Shown: positions 9,420-19,225, counted from the first letter of the stretch. The stretch: 64,000 nt of DNA from Sedimentisphaerales bacterium (GCA_016932095.1 JAFGDN010000032.1:22955-86954), one strand, 5' to 3'. A program made the numbers and translations. Notes: generated by a model from the sequence alone, not told the origin.

Positions 9420-12400
9420 TCACCAGTTTCTTAAAATTACATCTTCAATATTTCCCTGTCCTTTCAGGCGGTAACAGTTTACAGGGTCGTTAACATCAGA
9501 AAAATGCTCTTGCCGACTGATAGCATCATTTATTGCCTCACTAAGATTCCCTCCTAAGCCCAACCACATCCACTCATCCTGAGTCCACTGCTGATAGTCG
9601 GTTTCGAAAGGCCAGAATTTTGTAAAAGGTATATCGTACCATCCCTGATAAACGCGGCTTCTGCTTGGTTCATGCATCCCCAGAGCCAAACTCATATCGG
9701 ATATAGGACTATCAAAAACAATGCCCATTTGCCCCGGCTGGCCAAAAACTAATTCGTCATTATCATTTATCATTAATCTGCCCGAATAACAGGTGTCAAA
9801 ATAAGCAAATTCAAGAGAGTCAAATCCCATTGAATAGAAACTCTTTTTCTCATCTTCGTCTCGTCCCTTTAAATCTACACACCAGAAAGGCGCACTGTTT
9901 GGATCGCAAAAATCCGATCGTTTTATAGAAACAACTGCTTCGTTTGGGTATAGATACACAACTGTCCTAAATATTCCATCATCTGGATCTATCCAAAAAT
10001 GACCATGCGCGCTAATGTATAAATATTTGATATTTTTATTCTGCGCATACCAAGCGATTTTATCGTAAGTGGCTTTTTTCCCTGATAATTTTGCATAAAT
10101 GATTCCTCTGAATTTCAATGCTTCTTCAATAAACCATGGAGTTTGAGAGTCGTATAATCTCAGTAACCAATCGGGAAGAACGATTAAGGCCTGAACGTTC
10201 GCAGAGTCGTCCGGCTCATTTGGATCTGTTATTTTCTTTGCGATAGACAGGTCGTTGCTGTCGTCGAAGCTGACGTAATCAATATCGTTCTGGTCTGCTG
10301 TAATCGCCGCGGGGATAGAACCTAAAATGCTGTTTCCGCTAAAGGTCTGCGACCATACAAGATTCCCGCCGCCTGCATATACCTTGACAGTAATATCCCC
10401 GGCACCGGAATTATAAGCGGCAAAAGGCAATGAGCTGCCTTTCTCGTATGTCTCAGGTAAAACGCAGTAATTCAGCGTCCTTTGAAATTTGGCTTTGTTG
10501 ACATCCGAGCAGGTAATCCGGCCGAACTTGTCAACATCAATTAGTTTTACTTCCATCAACCCATTGGAATCTGAAATATCGGTTGTGAGGGTATAATCGT
10601 CTTTGAACCTGATTATTTCGCCGACGTATTTGCCGTCTGCTAATAGAAAGATGCGTCTGGTATCTAATGAGTATCCGGCGGCCCCAAAATCAACATACCC
10701 ATTATTAGAGTCCCCGCTAATCTTAATTTGTATGTTGGGGTCTGCGGTCTTGAGCCATTGTTCTGCTAATATATCAAGGTCGTTGCAGTCAACAAAGCCG
10801 TTATCATCGAGGTCGGCGTCCGCAGAAGCTGACTGCCACCAATAATTGGCTAATTCAGTAAAATCTTTGAAATCAACAACCTTACTATCATCCAGATCAG
10901 CCGACAATGAATTGCCCAATCCCGGGTTTGAATAATCCCAGTTTGGATAATGATAGCCAATATCGGTAAAGTTGCTATCGGGGGAACGGTTTACGTCGGT
11001 GGTTTTGCCGATGAGGGGCGTTTGTTCGATATATTCGTAGCCGTTATTTACGAAGTTGCAGTCGGTGCGAAGATAATATGTTCCGTCCGGGCCCGCTATA
11101 AAAGGGAAATTGGCCTCGTAAACCGGATTATATTCAACCTCCTCAAAATCAACGCATATATTGACTGCGTTACTGTAATAGCCGTTGCAGGCAATCAGCG
11201 GATAGAAATATCCGTTTCCGCATAGGCCGTAACTGCTCGACCGTGATATGATATTATTGGCTATTACAACCCGGCCGGCGTAATCGGGCAAAATCGGCCC
11301 GTCCAGCCAGATACCATACTTCTGCCCGTCGCAGGTGTTATTTTGTATGGCGATGTCGCTGTTAAAATATTGAACACATTTGCTACCCTTCACTTCGCCC
11401 ATATATATGCCGGCTTTTATCGCGGTATCGCTCGTCTGCTCAAATAAATTATTAATTATATCGGTATGCCTGTCCCACCCATTCACGCTGATTCCATTCT
11501 CATTGTTGTAGAAATAATTATTCTCAATCGGATGGTCAAGCCGAACGTTGTATAGATATACGGCAGTTTCGGCCCCGTAAAAATGGCTGTATGTTATTTT
11601 TGTCTGCGTTGAAGCATTGCCGCTGATACTTATCGCGTGCCAGTATGACTGGTTGCTATCAGCACGTGTATATATAATCGGCTTATCAGGCGTGCCTGCC
11701 GAAATCAGACACCCGCCGTTTGAGACGCCCAACTCCTTGTTCGGCATAAATTCAATCACAGTCCCCGGCTCTATAACCAAAAGCGCATAAACTGCTACGC
11801 AATAGTTCCAGCCGTTAATGCGATACCGGTTATCCGCAGTCCAGATTTGATTTGTCGTTATGTTATCGGTTATTTCAATTACGTTATCAAGGAGCATTTC
11901 GCCTGCCCCGAGCGTAGTCGAGGGGCCGCCGCCACCGCCTTCTGGTTCGTTCCCAATCGTTTCTTCGTCCTTGATTACGGCGGGTAGCTCGCCGGTTTCC
12001 TCCTCATACTGTTCACCTTGTTCTTCCTCGGACGGGATAATGTCGGGCAGGCCTGCATAAAGGACGCTGATGATATTGGCTTCGCGGTCGCAGAAAAAAT
12101 AAAGCTGACAGATTGTCGTTCCCGCCGGCACAAACCTTCCTTCGATTGAAATATCAACGTTGGCAATCAATAAAGCGTTACCAAACGTCGATTCGGCGTC
12201 GAATTTGAAATGGTATTGGTTATTAACGCCGGGCAATTCGACGAGTGTGCCTCCTGTTGCTGCAACGGATACATCGTTCGGCCCAACAGGGGTATTTCCA
12301 TCGACTGCGACCAGAAAAGGACCAATTCCTTCTATCATAAGCGGAGCGCCGGCAGGATTTTCACCATTTACGGTCAATATCACATCAGCGTTGGCAATTG

Positions 12401-12458
12401 AACCTCCTAATACAATAATACCTGCTGCCAAAACCGACAGGATGTGTTTTCGCTTCAT
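9420..12458 (-). CDS. Secreted beta-helix / dockerin-like / caspase-like protein A
   Basis: 1012 residues. A clear signal peptide (MKRKHILSVLAAG, cleavage near ANA-D, residues 20-25) is followed by a cohesin-like or beta-sandwich region (about 26-135) and an acidic low-complexity stretch (144-170). Next come a Gly-rich linker with PSTTLGAGE, a right-handed beta-helix with NNYFYNNENG-type turns (about 190-480), and two dockerin-like half-modules (520-570). The C-terminal domain (about 755-1012) has His818 in SAHGH and Cys890 in FDTCYSG, the His-Gly and Asp-x-Cys pattern of clan CD peptidases. Extracellular or surface location is inferred from the signal. Protein B follows 6 bp downstream. The C-terminal half was duplicated twice further along. 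Confidence 0.82.
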   Translation of the reverse strand: MKRKHILSVLAAGIIVLGGSIANADVILTVNGENPAGAPLMIEGIGPFLVAVDGNTPVGPNDVSVAATGGTLVELPGVNNQYHFKFDAESTFGNALLIANVDISIEGRFVPAGTTICQLYFFCDREANIISVLYAGLPDIIPSEEEQGEQYEEETGELPAVIKDEETIGNEPEGGGGGPSTTLGAGEMLLDNVIEITDNITTNQIWTADNRYRINGWNYCVAVYALLVIEPGTVIEFMPNKELGVSNGGCLISAGTPDKPIIYTRADSNQSYWHAISISGNASTQTKITYSHFYGAETAVYLYNVRLDHPIENNYFYNNENGISVNGWDRHTDIINNLFEQTSDTAIKAGIYMGEVKGSKCVQYFNSDIAIQNNTCDGQKYGIWLDGPILPDYAGRVVIANNIISRSSSYGLCGNGYFYPLIACNGYYSNAVNICVDFEEVEYNPVYEANFPFIAGPDGTYYLRTDCNFVNNGYEYIEQTPLIGKTTDVNRSPDSNFTDIGYHYPNWDYSNPGLGNSLSADLDDSKVVDFKDFTELANYWWQSASADADLDDNGFVDCNDLDILAEQWLKTADPNIQIKISGDSNNGYVDFGAAGYSLDTRRIFLLADGKYVGEIIRFKDDYTLTTDISDSNGLMEVKLIDVDKFGRITCSDVNKAKFQRTLNYCVLPETYEKGSSLPFAAYNSGAGDITVKVYAGGGNLVWSQTFSGNSILGSIPAAITADQNDIDYVSFDDSNDLSIAKKITDPNEPDDSANVQALIVLPDWLLRLYDSQTPWFIEEALKFRGIIYAKLSGKKATYDKIAWYAQNKNIKYLYISAHGHFWIDPDDGIFRTVVYLYPNEAVVSIKRSDFCDPNSAPFWCVDLKGRDEDEKKSFYSMGFDSLEFAYFDTCYSGRLMINDNDELVFGQPGQMGIVFDSPISDMSLALGMHEPSRSRVYQGWYDIPFTKFWPFETDYQQWTQDEWMWLGLGGNLSEAINDAISRQEHFSDVNDPVNCYRLKGQGNIEDVILRNW
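11904..11929. repeat. REP-like unit inside a coding region
   Basis: CCCCGAGCGTAGTCGAGGGG at 11907-11926 matches the common CCTGAGCGTAGTCGAAGG repetitive palindrome. It lies in frame in the 1012-residue protein, where it encodes the linker PSTTLGA on the minus strand, just beyond a Gly run. Confidence 0.5.
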
Positions 12459-12661
12459 AATATTCTCCTTTCCATAAATTATAAGTGTATATTACATCCG
12501 GACCATAAAAATTGTCAATCCCGTTCTGTTAAATATTTCATAACCGATTCGGTTACCCTGTTGGCTCGTTTGGCCCGTTCTTAATTACCTTATTTTTGCG
12601 TTCTTGCCCTGTGTAAATTTCCCTGCTACAATTATGCCTTTACTTTTTGGAAAACGCTCAA

Positions 12662-12748
12662 ATGATAACGAAACAAAATTTTCAAAACGCCCTTGACCTG
12701 ATAAACAGGTCGCAAAGTATTCTTATTACCACCCACACACGCGCCGAC
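12662..12748 (+). pseudogene. 5' fragment of a DHH phosphoesterase (NrnA-like), cut by IS3 remnant
   Basis: From the ATG at 12662 the frame reads MITKQNFQNALDLINRSQ then SILITTHTRADG. This is the start of NrnA-type oligoribonuclease/pAp phosphatases, whose first metal motif is normally 'HxxPDGDA'. Homology stops right after ADG, where the sequence changes to the end of an IS3 orfA. Only about 29 residues remain, so it is non-functional. A complete copy elsewhere is likely but not in view. Confidence 0.6.
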
Positions 12749-12749
12749 G

Positions 12750-13411
12750 GCGGAATTATACCAGCAGATAGGCCAGTTAAAGGTAGAACTTGACTGGCTC
12801 AAAAAAAATCTGGTCTTGACGCTTGAGCAAGAGCGTAACGCCATAGAGCCGGCCCATAAGAAGATACCAGTTTATCGACAGTGTGAGTAACTGGGGCTGA
12901 ACCGGAGCAGTTTGTATTATAAATGCCGCAGGTGTACACAGTATAACGAGATGCTAATGAAGCTGATAGACAAGCAATACGTTTAGACGCCGTTTTACGG
13001 CATAGACAAGATGACCGAATTCCTGTGTCTTCAGGGTCATCATGTCAATCACAAACGTGTCCGGCGATTGATGCGTCAGATGGGTTTGGAGGCGGTTTAT
13101 CCTCGTAGAAAGTGTGGTTTGAGCATATCCAACAGGCAGCACAAGATATATCCATACCTGCTAAGGGGGATTACGATTGCCCGGCCGGATCAGGTATGGT
13201 CGGCAGATATAACATACATTCGTATGTATCGCGGATGGCTTTATCTCGTAGCGGTGATGGACTGGTTCAGCCGGTATGTGTTGAGCTGGGAAGTATCGAC
13301 AACGCTCGAATCTGAATTTTGCGTTACGGCATTGAAGCGGGCATTGTGTCGTGGCAGGCCTGAAGTATTCAATACTGACCAGGGCAGCCAGTTTACCAGC
13401 GATAATTATCA
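12750..13411 (+). pseudogene. Degenerate IS3-family transposase (orfA end and orfB)
   Basis: The frame starting near 12750 reads ELYQQIGQLKVELDWLKK, the hallmark end of IS3 orfA, then continues in the same frame into orfB text (LGLNRSSLYYK, TPFYGIDKMTEFL). In-frame stops lie near 12888 and 12984. From 13011 the frame is open: an HTH_21 region (RVRRLMRQMGLEAVYP) and the start of the rve domain with Asp residues in WSADITYI and NTDQGSQFTS. The catalytic Glu region is missing because the sequence switches near 13411 to an unrelated repeat. The element is inactive. Confidence 0.85.
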
Positions 13412-13415
13412 ACAG

Positions 13416-13547
13416 GTCTCGGCAACGCCGGCGGGCAATGATTTTGTTGCAATATCGGCGGGATATTATTATTCTGCTGCCGTGAAGAAGGATGGCTCGA
13501 TAGTATACTGGGGCAAGAACGATTACGGCCAGACGGTGCCTCCTGCG
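13416..13547 (+). pseudogene. RCC1-like single repeat fragment
   Basis: In the same open frame as the IS3 scrap, residues ~136-179 read TPAGNDFVAISAG, then AAVKKDGSIVYWG and NDYGQTVPPA. This is one unit of the RCC1/BNR-type repeats found in large secreted proteins. It has no signal, no second unit and is bounded by transposase pieces, so it is a displaced fragment of a larger gene. Confidence 0.6.
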
Positions 13548-13565
13548 ACGATGGAAAATATGGTT

Positions 13566-13697
13566 ATGCCGGTCGAGCGGACCTTTTCCTGGCTGGGCAA
13601 TAATCACCGACTGGTTGTCAGATGGGATCGTGATATTACTGTTTATAACGCGTTTTTTCATATCGCTTGCCTTGTCACAGCTCTTAGGAGGTTATGA
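13566..13697 (+). pseudogene. C-terminal scrap of an IS5-superfamily transposase
   Basis: The last 43 residues of the open frame, PVERTFSWLGNNHRLVVRWD through FFHIACLVTALRRL, match the region of IS5-type DDE transposases containing the catalytic Glu (VERTFSWL) and the closing helix. Everything upstream of it in that transposase is absent. It differs in detail from the IS5-like remnant at 32.1-32.4 kb, so two elements are involved. Confidence 0.65.
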
Positions 13698-14065
13698 AAT
13701 GGCTTGTACGAAATGTGAACCTTCACCCGGAGAAATTTTCCTAATTAATCTTTGAGGGGGCAATGTCAATGCTTGTTCAAGCATTTACGACATGAAGCAA
13801 AGGTTTTTAGGGGGGTGCTTTCCCCCAAAGGGTAATATATGACACAACTCTGTGTAGATAAGGCCACCCTGATTTCATCGACTCTATTCTGTTTAGCATT
13901 TGGTGATTTTTTGAAGTCCTTGGAGAGTTTTATTGCTGGAAAATGATTCGCAGTTTTGACTTGGCAAGAGAAAGCGTGCCTAACCATGTGCTGGGCAGCA
14001 ATTGCAATCTGATAACGGGAAACAGTTTTACTTGAAGAGCATGCTTCTAAAGGAAAAAACGGTAA
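13698..14065. other. Intergenic stretch without a recognisable gene
   Basis: Frames are short on both strands. A GGGGGGTGCTTTCCCCC palindrome near 13810-13828 is the only structure I noticed. It lies between the transposase scraps and the 3' end of the protease gene and may contain further mobile-element debris. Confidence 0.4.
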
Positions 14066-17000
14066 TCACCACAACCAATTGGCTGCAAAAGCGGCAAAGT
14101 CAGTGAAGTTAACCAAGCCACTCTGGTCTATGTCGGAACTGTTGCACCACTCGGGCCCGGTACAACTGGTCAGCCAATAATTGGCAAGGGTACTAAGATC
14201 GGCCAAGTCCACATCTTCGTCAGGCTCAAAATCGCCTGCTATAGGAAACACCTCGTCGGCCCCCATATCGGCCCGACCATACAGCACTCGGGGTTCACCA
14301 TCAATATCTATTTGGTCGGTGTAATTTTCAGTTGGGTCACCGGCGTTAATACAGGGTGAACCGCACCGCAGGTGATAATCGCCATCCATCCATACATCTT
14401 TCGAATCCTCAGGCGCAACGTTTGGGTCCCAATATCCCACTTGGACACAACGGGGAGCACTATCAATGTTGCCTGGCCCCCAATTCAGCGTACAGTCAGT
14501 GTCCACATATACTGCCCCGGAGTCACCTTGCACGTCGCTGTAGCTAACCGAGATTGATGAAGGAACGCTTCCTCCCCAGGGATCGTTATAAAGGACTACG
14601 GCTATTTCGCTACCCCGTGTAGCCGTATCCTCCAACAAGATGCAGTTGACAATAGTTGGATTGCTATCAACCCAGCAGTAGATCGCACCACCATCGCAGT
14701 TTGCGGTATTGGCACTGATTATGCAGTTACTAATCACTGGGCTGCCTTGTTCATCGGCTATTGCCCCACCATAGGCTGCTGTGTTACCCGTTATGATGCA
14801 GTTCCTGATGGCGCCGAGAGGAAAGCTTACCCCGCCACCATATTTGCCGGCCGAGTTACCGCTGATGGTGCAGTTGCTGGTTGTACCGCATAGAGACATC
14901 CCCCCGCCGGCGAGCACTTTGGCAGAGTTACCACTGATGGTGCAGTGGTTGATCTGGCCGCCACATCTATACAATCCCCCGCCCTTGTTCTTAGCCAAGT
15001 TGCCTCTGATAGTACAGTTGCTGATCTCACCATCGCATCTATATAGCCCTCCACCGTTTGTGGCTAAGTTCCCACTGATAGTACAGTTGCTTATATTTCC
15101 GTCACACTCGTACAGGCCACCGCCATCGAGGATGGCTACTTCATTCATCTTGACAGTGCAATTACTGATAGGACCGTTGCACTCATACAGCCCGCCGCCA
15201 TTTTGACCCGCTCTGTTTCCGCTAATGATACATCTGGCAATCGAATTGCACTCGTACAACCCACCACCATTCCAGTGGGCCCAGTTCATGGTGATCGTGC
15301 AATCGTTTAGCCGAGCGGGACCATAAACGCCGGCACCGCCACCATGCTGTCCTGGGAGGTAGTTATCATCTGTTATGTTCCCAGTTATAATGCAGTTTTT
15401 GATTGTCGGGGCGCTTCCGGTGCACTTGATGCCTCCACCAAAGTCGGCATAGCCGTTGGTGATTGTGAAGCCATCCACAACGGAGTCCTCTCCCTCACCG
15501 TTATGGAAGTAGAATCCACGATGTGGCTCAGTTTCCGTGCCATTGCAATCTATGATGCAATTATTCGGTCCGTTTTCGCTCCGTACCGTAATCGCCTTTA
15601 CTTTAAAGTCAATATCGCGGTTCCCTTCTCCGGTATGTACGCCGTCAGCAACGATGACCACATTTCCTGTCGCTGCCGCATCTATTGCCGCCTGAATCGT
15701 TGGGTATTCCAACGGTACGGGTAATTCTCCTGCGGTATATAAGCGTAATTTCACCTCAACCAGTTCTGGACTGTTAAGGGCATTGGAATCCGAAACCGTC
15801 AACTTGCAATTATAGCTGCCTCCGGTAAGACCTGTTATATCTGCGCTGAGCGTAACTTCATCTAATTCGCCAGTCGAACTGCCCTCGCAGGGGTCGACGT
15901 CCAGCCAGTTGCACTCATAGGTTATTGCCCAATTCATGGTTCCTGAACCGCTGTTGCGGATGTTAAGTATCTGAGTATCTGGATTTGAGCCACCCTGACG
16001 AACTTCGAATTTAAATTCTTCTGCCGATAGGACAATAACAGGTTCTTCGCAGGGCAGGGATTCGTAGACACCCATATCTGCGAGGGCTTGTCCATTATTG
16101 TCTCCATCTATTGGACGTGGCTGCCCATCTATGTCCGTTGCCGGTAGTCCCCCAACAGGACTATTCGTTCCTGCATCAACACACGGCGAACCAGGCCACA
16201 AATGATAATCGCCATTGTTTGGACCCACAAAGCATGGGTCAACATCAATGTTTCCAACTCCCCAGCTCACCTTTAAACCCTGCTCTGGGTCCACTGCTCC
16301 CTCCAGGTCCACTGCCCATCGGCCGCCCTCAACATCACTGTAGCAGACCAAGACATTACATTCGTTCCTCAAGGCAAGCTCAGGCCCCTCGCCAGAAACA
16401 ACTTCATTGTCCCATAAAACACAGTTGTAGATGGTGGGATTGTTTGCATCATAGCAACGAATGGCCCCACCTTTGGTAGTGGCTGAGTTACCGCTTATGG
16501 TGCAGTTCGTAATTATTGGGCTGCTGCCACGGCAATACATACCGCCTCCATAACGGGCGGAATTTTCAACAATGAGACAATTGCGGATTGCCGGTTTGCT
16601 ATCGCAGCAGCAAAATATTCCTCCTCCCAGTACGCTGTAGTTATCAGCGATTATGCAGTTTTGGATGGTTGGGCTAGATTCGTTGCAGAAAACAGCGCCT
16701 CCGACCGACCTCGTTGAGTTAACTATCTGCTCCTTGGGACCATAACCGTTTTTTATGGTAAAACCGTCGAGAACAGAATTGGCGTCCTCGTCAAAGTGGA
16801 ACCTAAATCCACGGTGTGGTTCGGCTTCTGAGCCGTTGCAATCAATAACACAGTTTTCCGGACCATTTTGGCTTTTAACGGTGATGGCTTTGCCTCCAAA
16901 ATCTATGTCGCGATTCCAATCTCCGCTATATGTACCATCAGCAACAACAACCGTCCCCCCGTTCCAGGAAACATCGATTGCCTCCTGAATGATGGTGTAC

Positions 17001-19225
17001 TCGCTGGGGACATAGACGTCGCGCGGTCCAGCATCAGTGGTAAATGCATAACATGCACCGCCATTATCGTCCACAATTTCGTTACCATTGCCATCAGTAG
17101 CCTCAATTACAAAATAATAGTCAGTTTCAGGAAGAACACCGGTAAGTTGAATTGTGTGCGTAGTTACCAAAACTAAGTCAGTTGCTATTATGTCATTAGG
17201 CTCTCCACAGTCCTGACCGCACAATACGCGAGCGGCAGTGGGTTCGTTTGTTTCGAAGGTGACTGTCGGCTCTGGGCCGGGTATTTCAACTTGAACATTG
17301 AAAATCACCGCTCCCTGACAATCTGCTGTTGCGGTATCGGTTGCGGTGGCGGGACTACCGGTACCATCATTGGCATCATAATATTCTGCGGTGATAACGT
17401 CACCGTGCGAAAGTTGAACGATGCTGTCTTCGATATTCGGGTCACCCGAGCCAGTTGGAATTGACCCTGTAAAAACACCAAGAAAAGGCGAAGTTTCGGT
17501 TAGAGGAACTGTTTCCAAATCCCCTCCACTGCTCTCTACGATTACCTGCTGTGTTCCATTTCCTTTCAGGTCTGAATCCAGCAGTCTAATTCCTACAAGG
17601 TCACAACAGTTATAAACGTCGGCATCAAGAAAAATGTATCCGCGTGGACCACTCGAAAGCAGCTTTGTTGCCTGATGTAGATTCAATCTGCCTGAGATGC
17701 AGATTTCAGGGGAGATCGGGTCCGTGGACTGTAACAGAACCTGTTCGGCCTCGTTAACGTCTATTTCGGGATAAACGGATAGCAGCAAGGCGCAGGCGCC
17801 GGCCACATGTGGGCAAGCCATTGATGTGCCTGACATAATTGTTGTATGACAACCGTAGGGTGTGTCCATGAACGTTGCGTTCGCGCGCAGTGATAAAATA
17901 TCAACTCCAGGGGCAGCTATATCCACCCAATCGCCATATGTGGAAAAGGACGCTTTTTCGTCGTTGGAATTTGTTGCAGCGACGGAAATCACGTGGTCAT
18001 AATGGGCTGGATAATGCGGTTCTGTGGAATTGTCGTTCCCGGCGGAAGCAACCACAACCACACCTTGGCTATGGGCATAGTTGATGGCTTCTTGCATTGT
18101 TTCCATATAATCGTCGCCGCCCCAACTGTTGGATATGATATCGGCTCCGTTTTCAATAGCATAATAAAAAGCCGATATTGCATCTGTGCTGGTGCCATAT
18201 CCATCGATGCCAAGAAACTTAAGTGCCATTATCTTCGCGTTCCAGCAGACCCCTGTAATACCGAGGCCATTATCGCCCTCGGCTGCGATTGTTCCGGCGC
18301 AGTGCGTGCCATGGCCGGTATCATCCAATGGGTCGTTGTCGTCATTGATGAAATCATATCCGCAGAAACCGTTCGAATCGACCCACATGTTGTCATCCAG
18401 GTCCGGATGGGTGTAATCGACTCCGCTGTCCACTACTGCCACGATAACTTCTGGACTTCCCGTGTTCACATCCCAGGCCTCAGGAGCGTCTATGTCGCAA
18501 TCAAAAGTCCCCGGCGGGCTGTTATATTCGCCACTGTCCGGATAGTCCTGGGCCACATTGTTTAAAGGCCACTGTATTGGATAGAGTGGGTCATTTGGAG
18601 TAATGTCTGCTGAAACCACATAATTAAGCTCAGCGTATTCGACATCGTGGTCTTTGTCATAAGCTACTGCAACATCTTCCAGCGATTGCCCGACGTTAGG
18701 CTGAACCTGAACCTTGTATATCCTACCGAGGTTAGGCACTTTCGCTTCCTTAGAAGCACGTTTTAGTCTTTTGAGAACGTGTTTTTCTCGTTCTGTTAGA
18801 TGGGTTTTATCCCTTTTCAGCAGGTCTTTTAGACACTCTCTGCGCTGCCTGAAGCTTTCGAAAAGGGGCTTGATATCACTAAAGCCAAATTTCTTGTTCA
18901 GCTTGTCCAGTGACTCAGACAGTTCCAACTGGCATGTGCCTTTGCCAGCAGAGATGTTTTTTTCAATGGCTAGCGCGACTGGCTCTTTGAATTTGATGAT
19001 TATCTCGTTGGGAATGTAATCAAGACCTGGATGCGAGTTTCCTCCCTGCCTATCGAGGTCGACATTCGCCACCAGAGTAACTTCTGGCTTATGCGGGTGA
19101 CTGCAAAAACGGGCATGAAGTATTCTTTCAGATTGGTGATATTTGCTCGGTAGGCATGGACTTGCTGCCCAAACAGCACTACTGAGCAAAAGGAGCACCG
19201 CGAAATATAGCAACGCAGCTTTCAT
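14066..19225 (-). CDS. Secreted subtilisin-like (S8) protease with two beta-helix regions and dockerin-like end
   Basis: 1719 residues with a signal peptide (LLYFAVLLLLSSAVWA, cleavage near residue 21). A pro-region (about 60-205) is followed by a complete S8 domain with the triad Asp266 (VVDSGVD), His305 (GHGTHC) and Ser468 (GTSMACPH), plus oxyanion Asn397 (SAGN). After linkers come a first parallel beta-helix (about 740-1050, repeated 'NCIISGNSA..GGG'), a BACON-like sandwich (about 1060-1160), and a second beta-helix (about 1170-1640). The protein closes with a dockerin-like pair ending VNFTDFAAFAANWLW. Expected to be an extracellular or surface protease. It follows the 1631-residue gene on the same strand after a terminator, so it is probably transcribed from its own promoter. 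Confidence 0.9.
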   Translation of the reverse strand: MKAALLYFAVLLLLSSAVWAASPCLPSKYHQSERILHARFCSHPHKPEVTLVANVDLDRQGGNSHPGLDYIPNEIIIKFKEPVALAIEKNISAGKGTCQLELSESLDKLNKKFGFSDIKPLFESFRQRRECLKDLLKRDKTHLTEREKHVLKRLKRASKEAKVPNLGRIYKVQVQPNVGQSLEDVAVAYDKDHDVEYAELNYVVSADITPNDPLYPIQWPLNNVAQDYPDSGEYNSPPGTFDCDIDAPEAWDVNTGSPEVIVAVVDSGVDYTHPDLDDNMWVDSNGFCGYDFINDDNDPLDDTGHGTHCAGTIAAEGDNGLGITGVCWNAKIMALKFLGIDGYGTSTDAISAFYYAIENGADIISNSWGGDDYMETMQEAINYAHSQGVVVVASAGNDNSTEPHYPAHYDHVISVAATNSNDEKASFSTYGDWVDIAAPGVDILSLRANATFMDTPYGCHTTIMSGTSMACPHVAGACALLLSVYPEIDVNEAEQVLLQSTDPISPEICISGRLNLHQATKLLSSGPRGYIFLDADVYNCCDLVGIRLLDSDLKGNGTQQVIVESSGGDLETVPLTETSPFLGVFTGSIPTGSGDPNIEDSIVQLSHGDVITAEYYDANDGTGSPATATDTATADCQGAVIFNVQVEIPGPEPTVTFETNEPTAARVLCGQDCGEPNDIIATDLVLVTTHTIQLTGVLPETDYYFVIEATDGNGNEIVDDNGGACYAFTTDAGPRDVYVPSEYTIIQEAIDVSWNGGTVVVADGTYSGDWNRDIDFGGKAITVKSQNGPENCVIDCNGSEAEPHRGFRFHFDEDANSVLDGFTIKNGYGPKEQIVNSTRSVGGAVFCNESSPTIQNCIIADNYSVLGGGIFCCCDSKPAIRNCLIVENSARYGGGMYCRGSSPIITNCTISGNSATTKGGAIRCYDANNPTIYNCVLWDNEVVSGEGPELALRNECNVLVCYSDVEGGRWAVDLEGAVDPEQGLKVSWGVGNIDVDPCFVGPNNGDYHLWPGSPCVDAGTNSPVGGLPATDIDGQPRPIDGDNNGQALADMGVYESLPCEEPVIVLSAEEFKFEVRQGGSNPDTQILNIRNSGSGTMNWAITYECNWLDVDPCEGSSTGELDEVTLSADITGLTGGSYNCKLTVSDSNALNSPELVEVKLRLYTAGELPVPLEYPTIQAAIDAAATGNVVIVADGVHTGEGNRDIDFKVKAITVRSENGPNNCIIDCNGTETEPHRGFYFHNGEGEDSVVDGFTITNGYADFGGGIKCTGSAPTIKNCIITGNITDDNYLPGQHGGGAGVYGPARLNDCTITMNWAHWNGGGLYECNSIARCIISGNRAGQNGGGLYECNGPISNCTVKMNEVAILDGGGLYECDGNISNCTISGNLATNGGGLYRCDGEISNCTIRGNLAKNKGGGLYRCGGQINHCTISGNSAKVLAGGGMSLCGTTSNCTISGNSAGKYGGGVSFPLGAIRNCIITGNTAAYGGAIADEQGSPVISNCIISANTANCDGGAIYCWVDSNPTIVNCILLEDTATRGSEIAVVLYNDPWGGSVPSSISVSYSDVQGDSGAVYVDTDCTLNWGPGNIDSAPRCVQVGYWDPNVAPEDSKDVWMDGDYHLRCGSPCINAGDPTENYTDQIDIDGEPRVLYGRADMGADEVFPIAGDFEPDEDVDLADLSTLANYWLTSCTGPEWCNSSDIDQSGLVNFTDFAAFAANWLW

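Noticed and set aside
14356..18565. Several plus-strand open frames opposite the protease gene
   Set aside because: They are mirror frames of the highly repetitive beta-helix coding sequence and show no protein family features.
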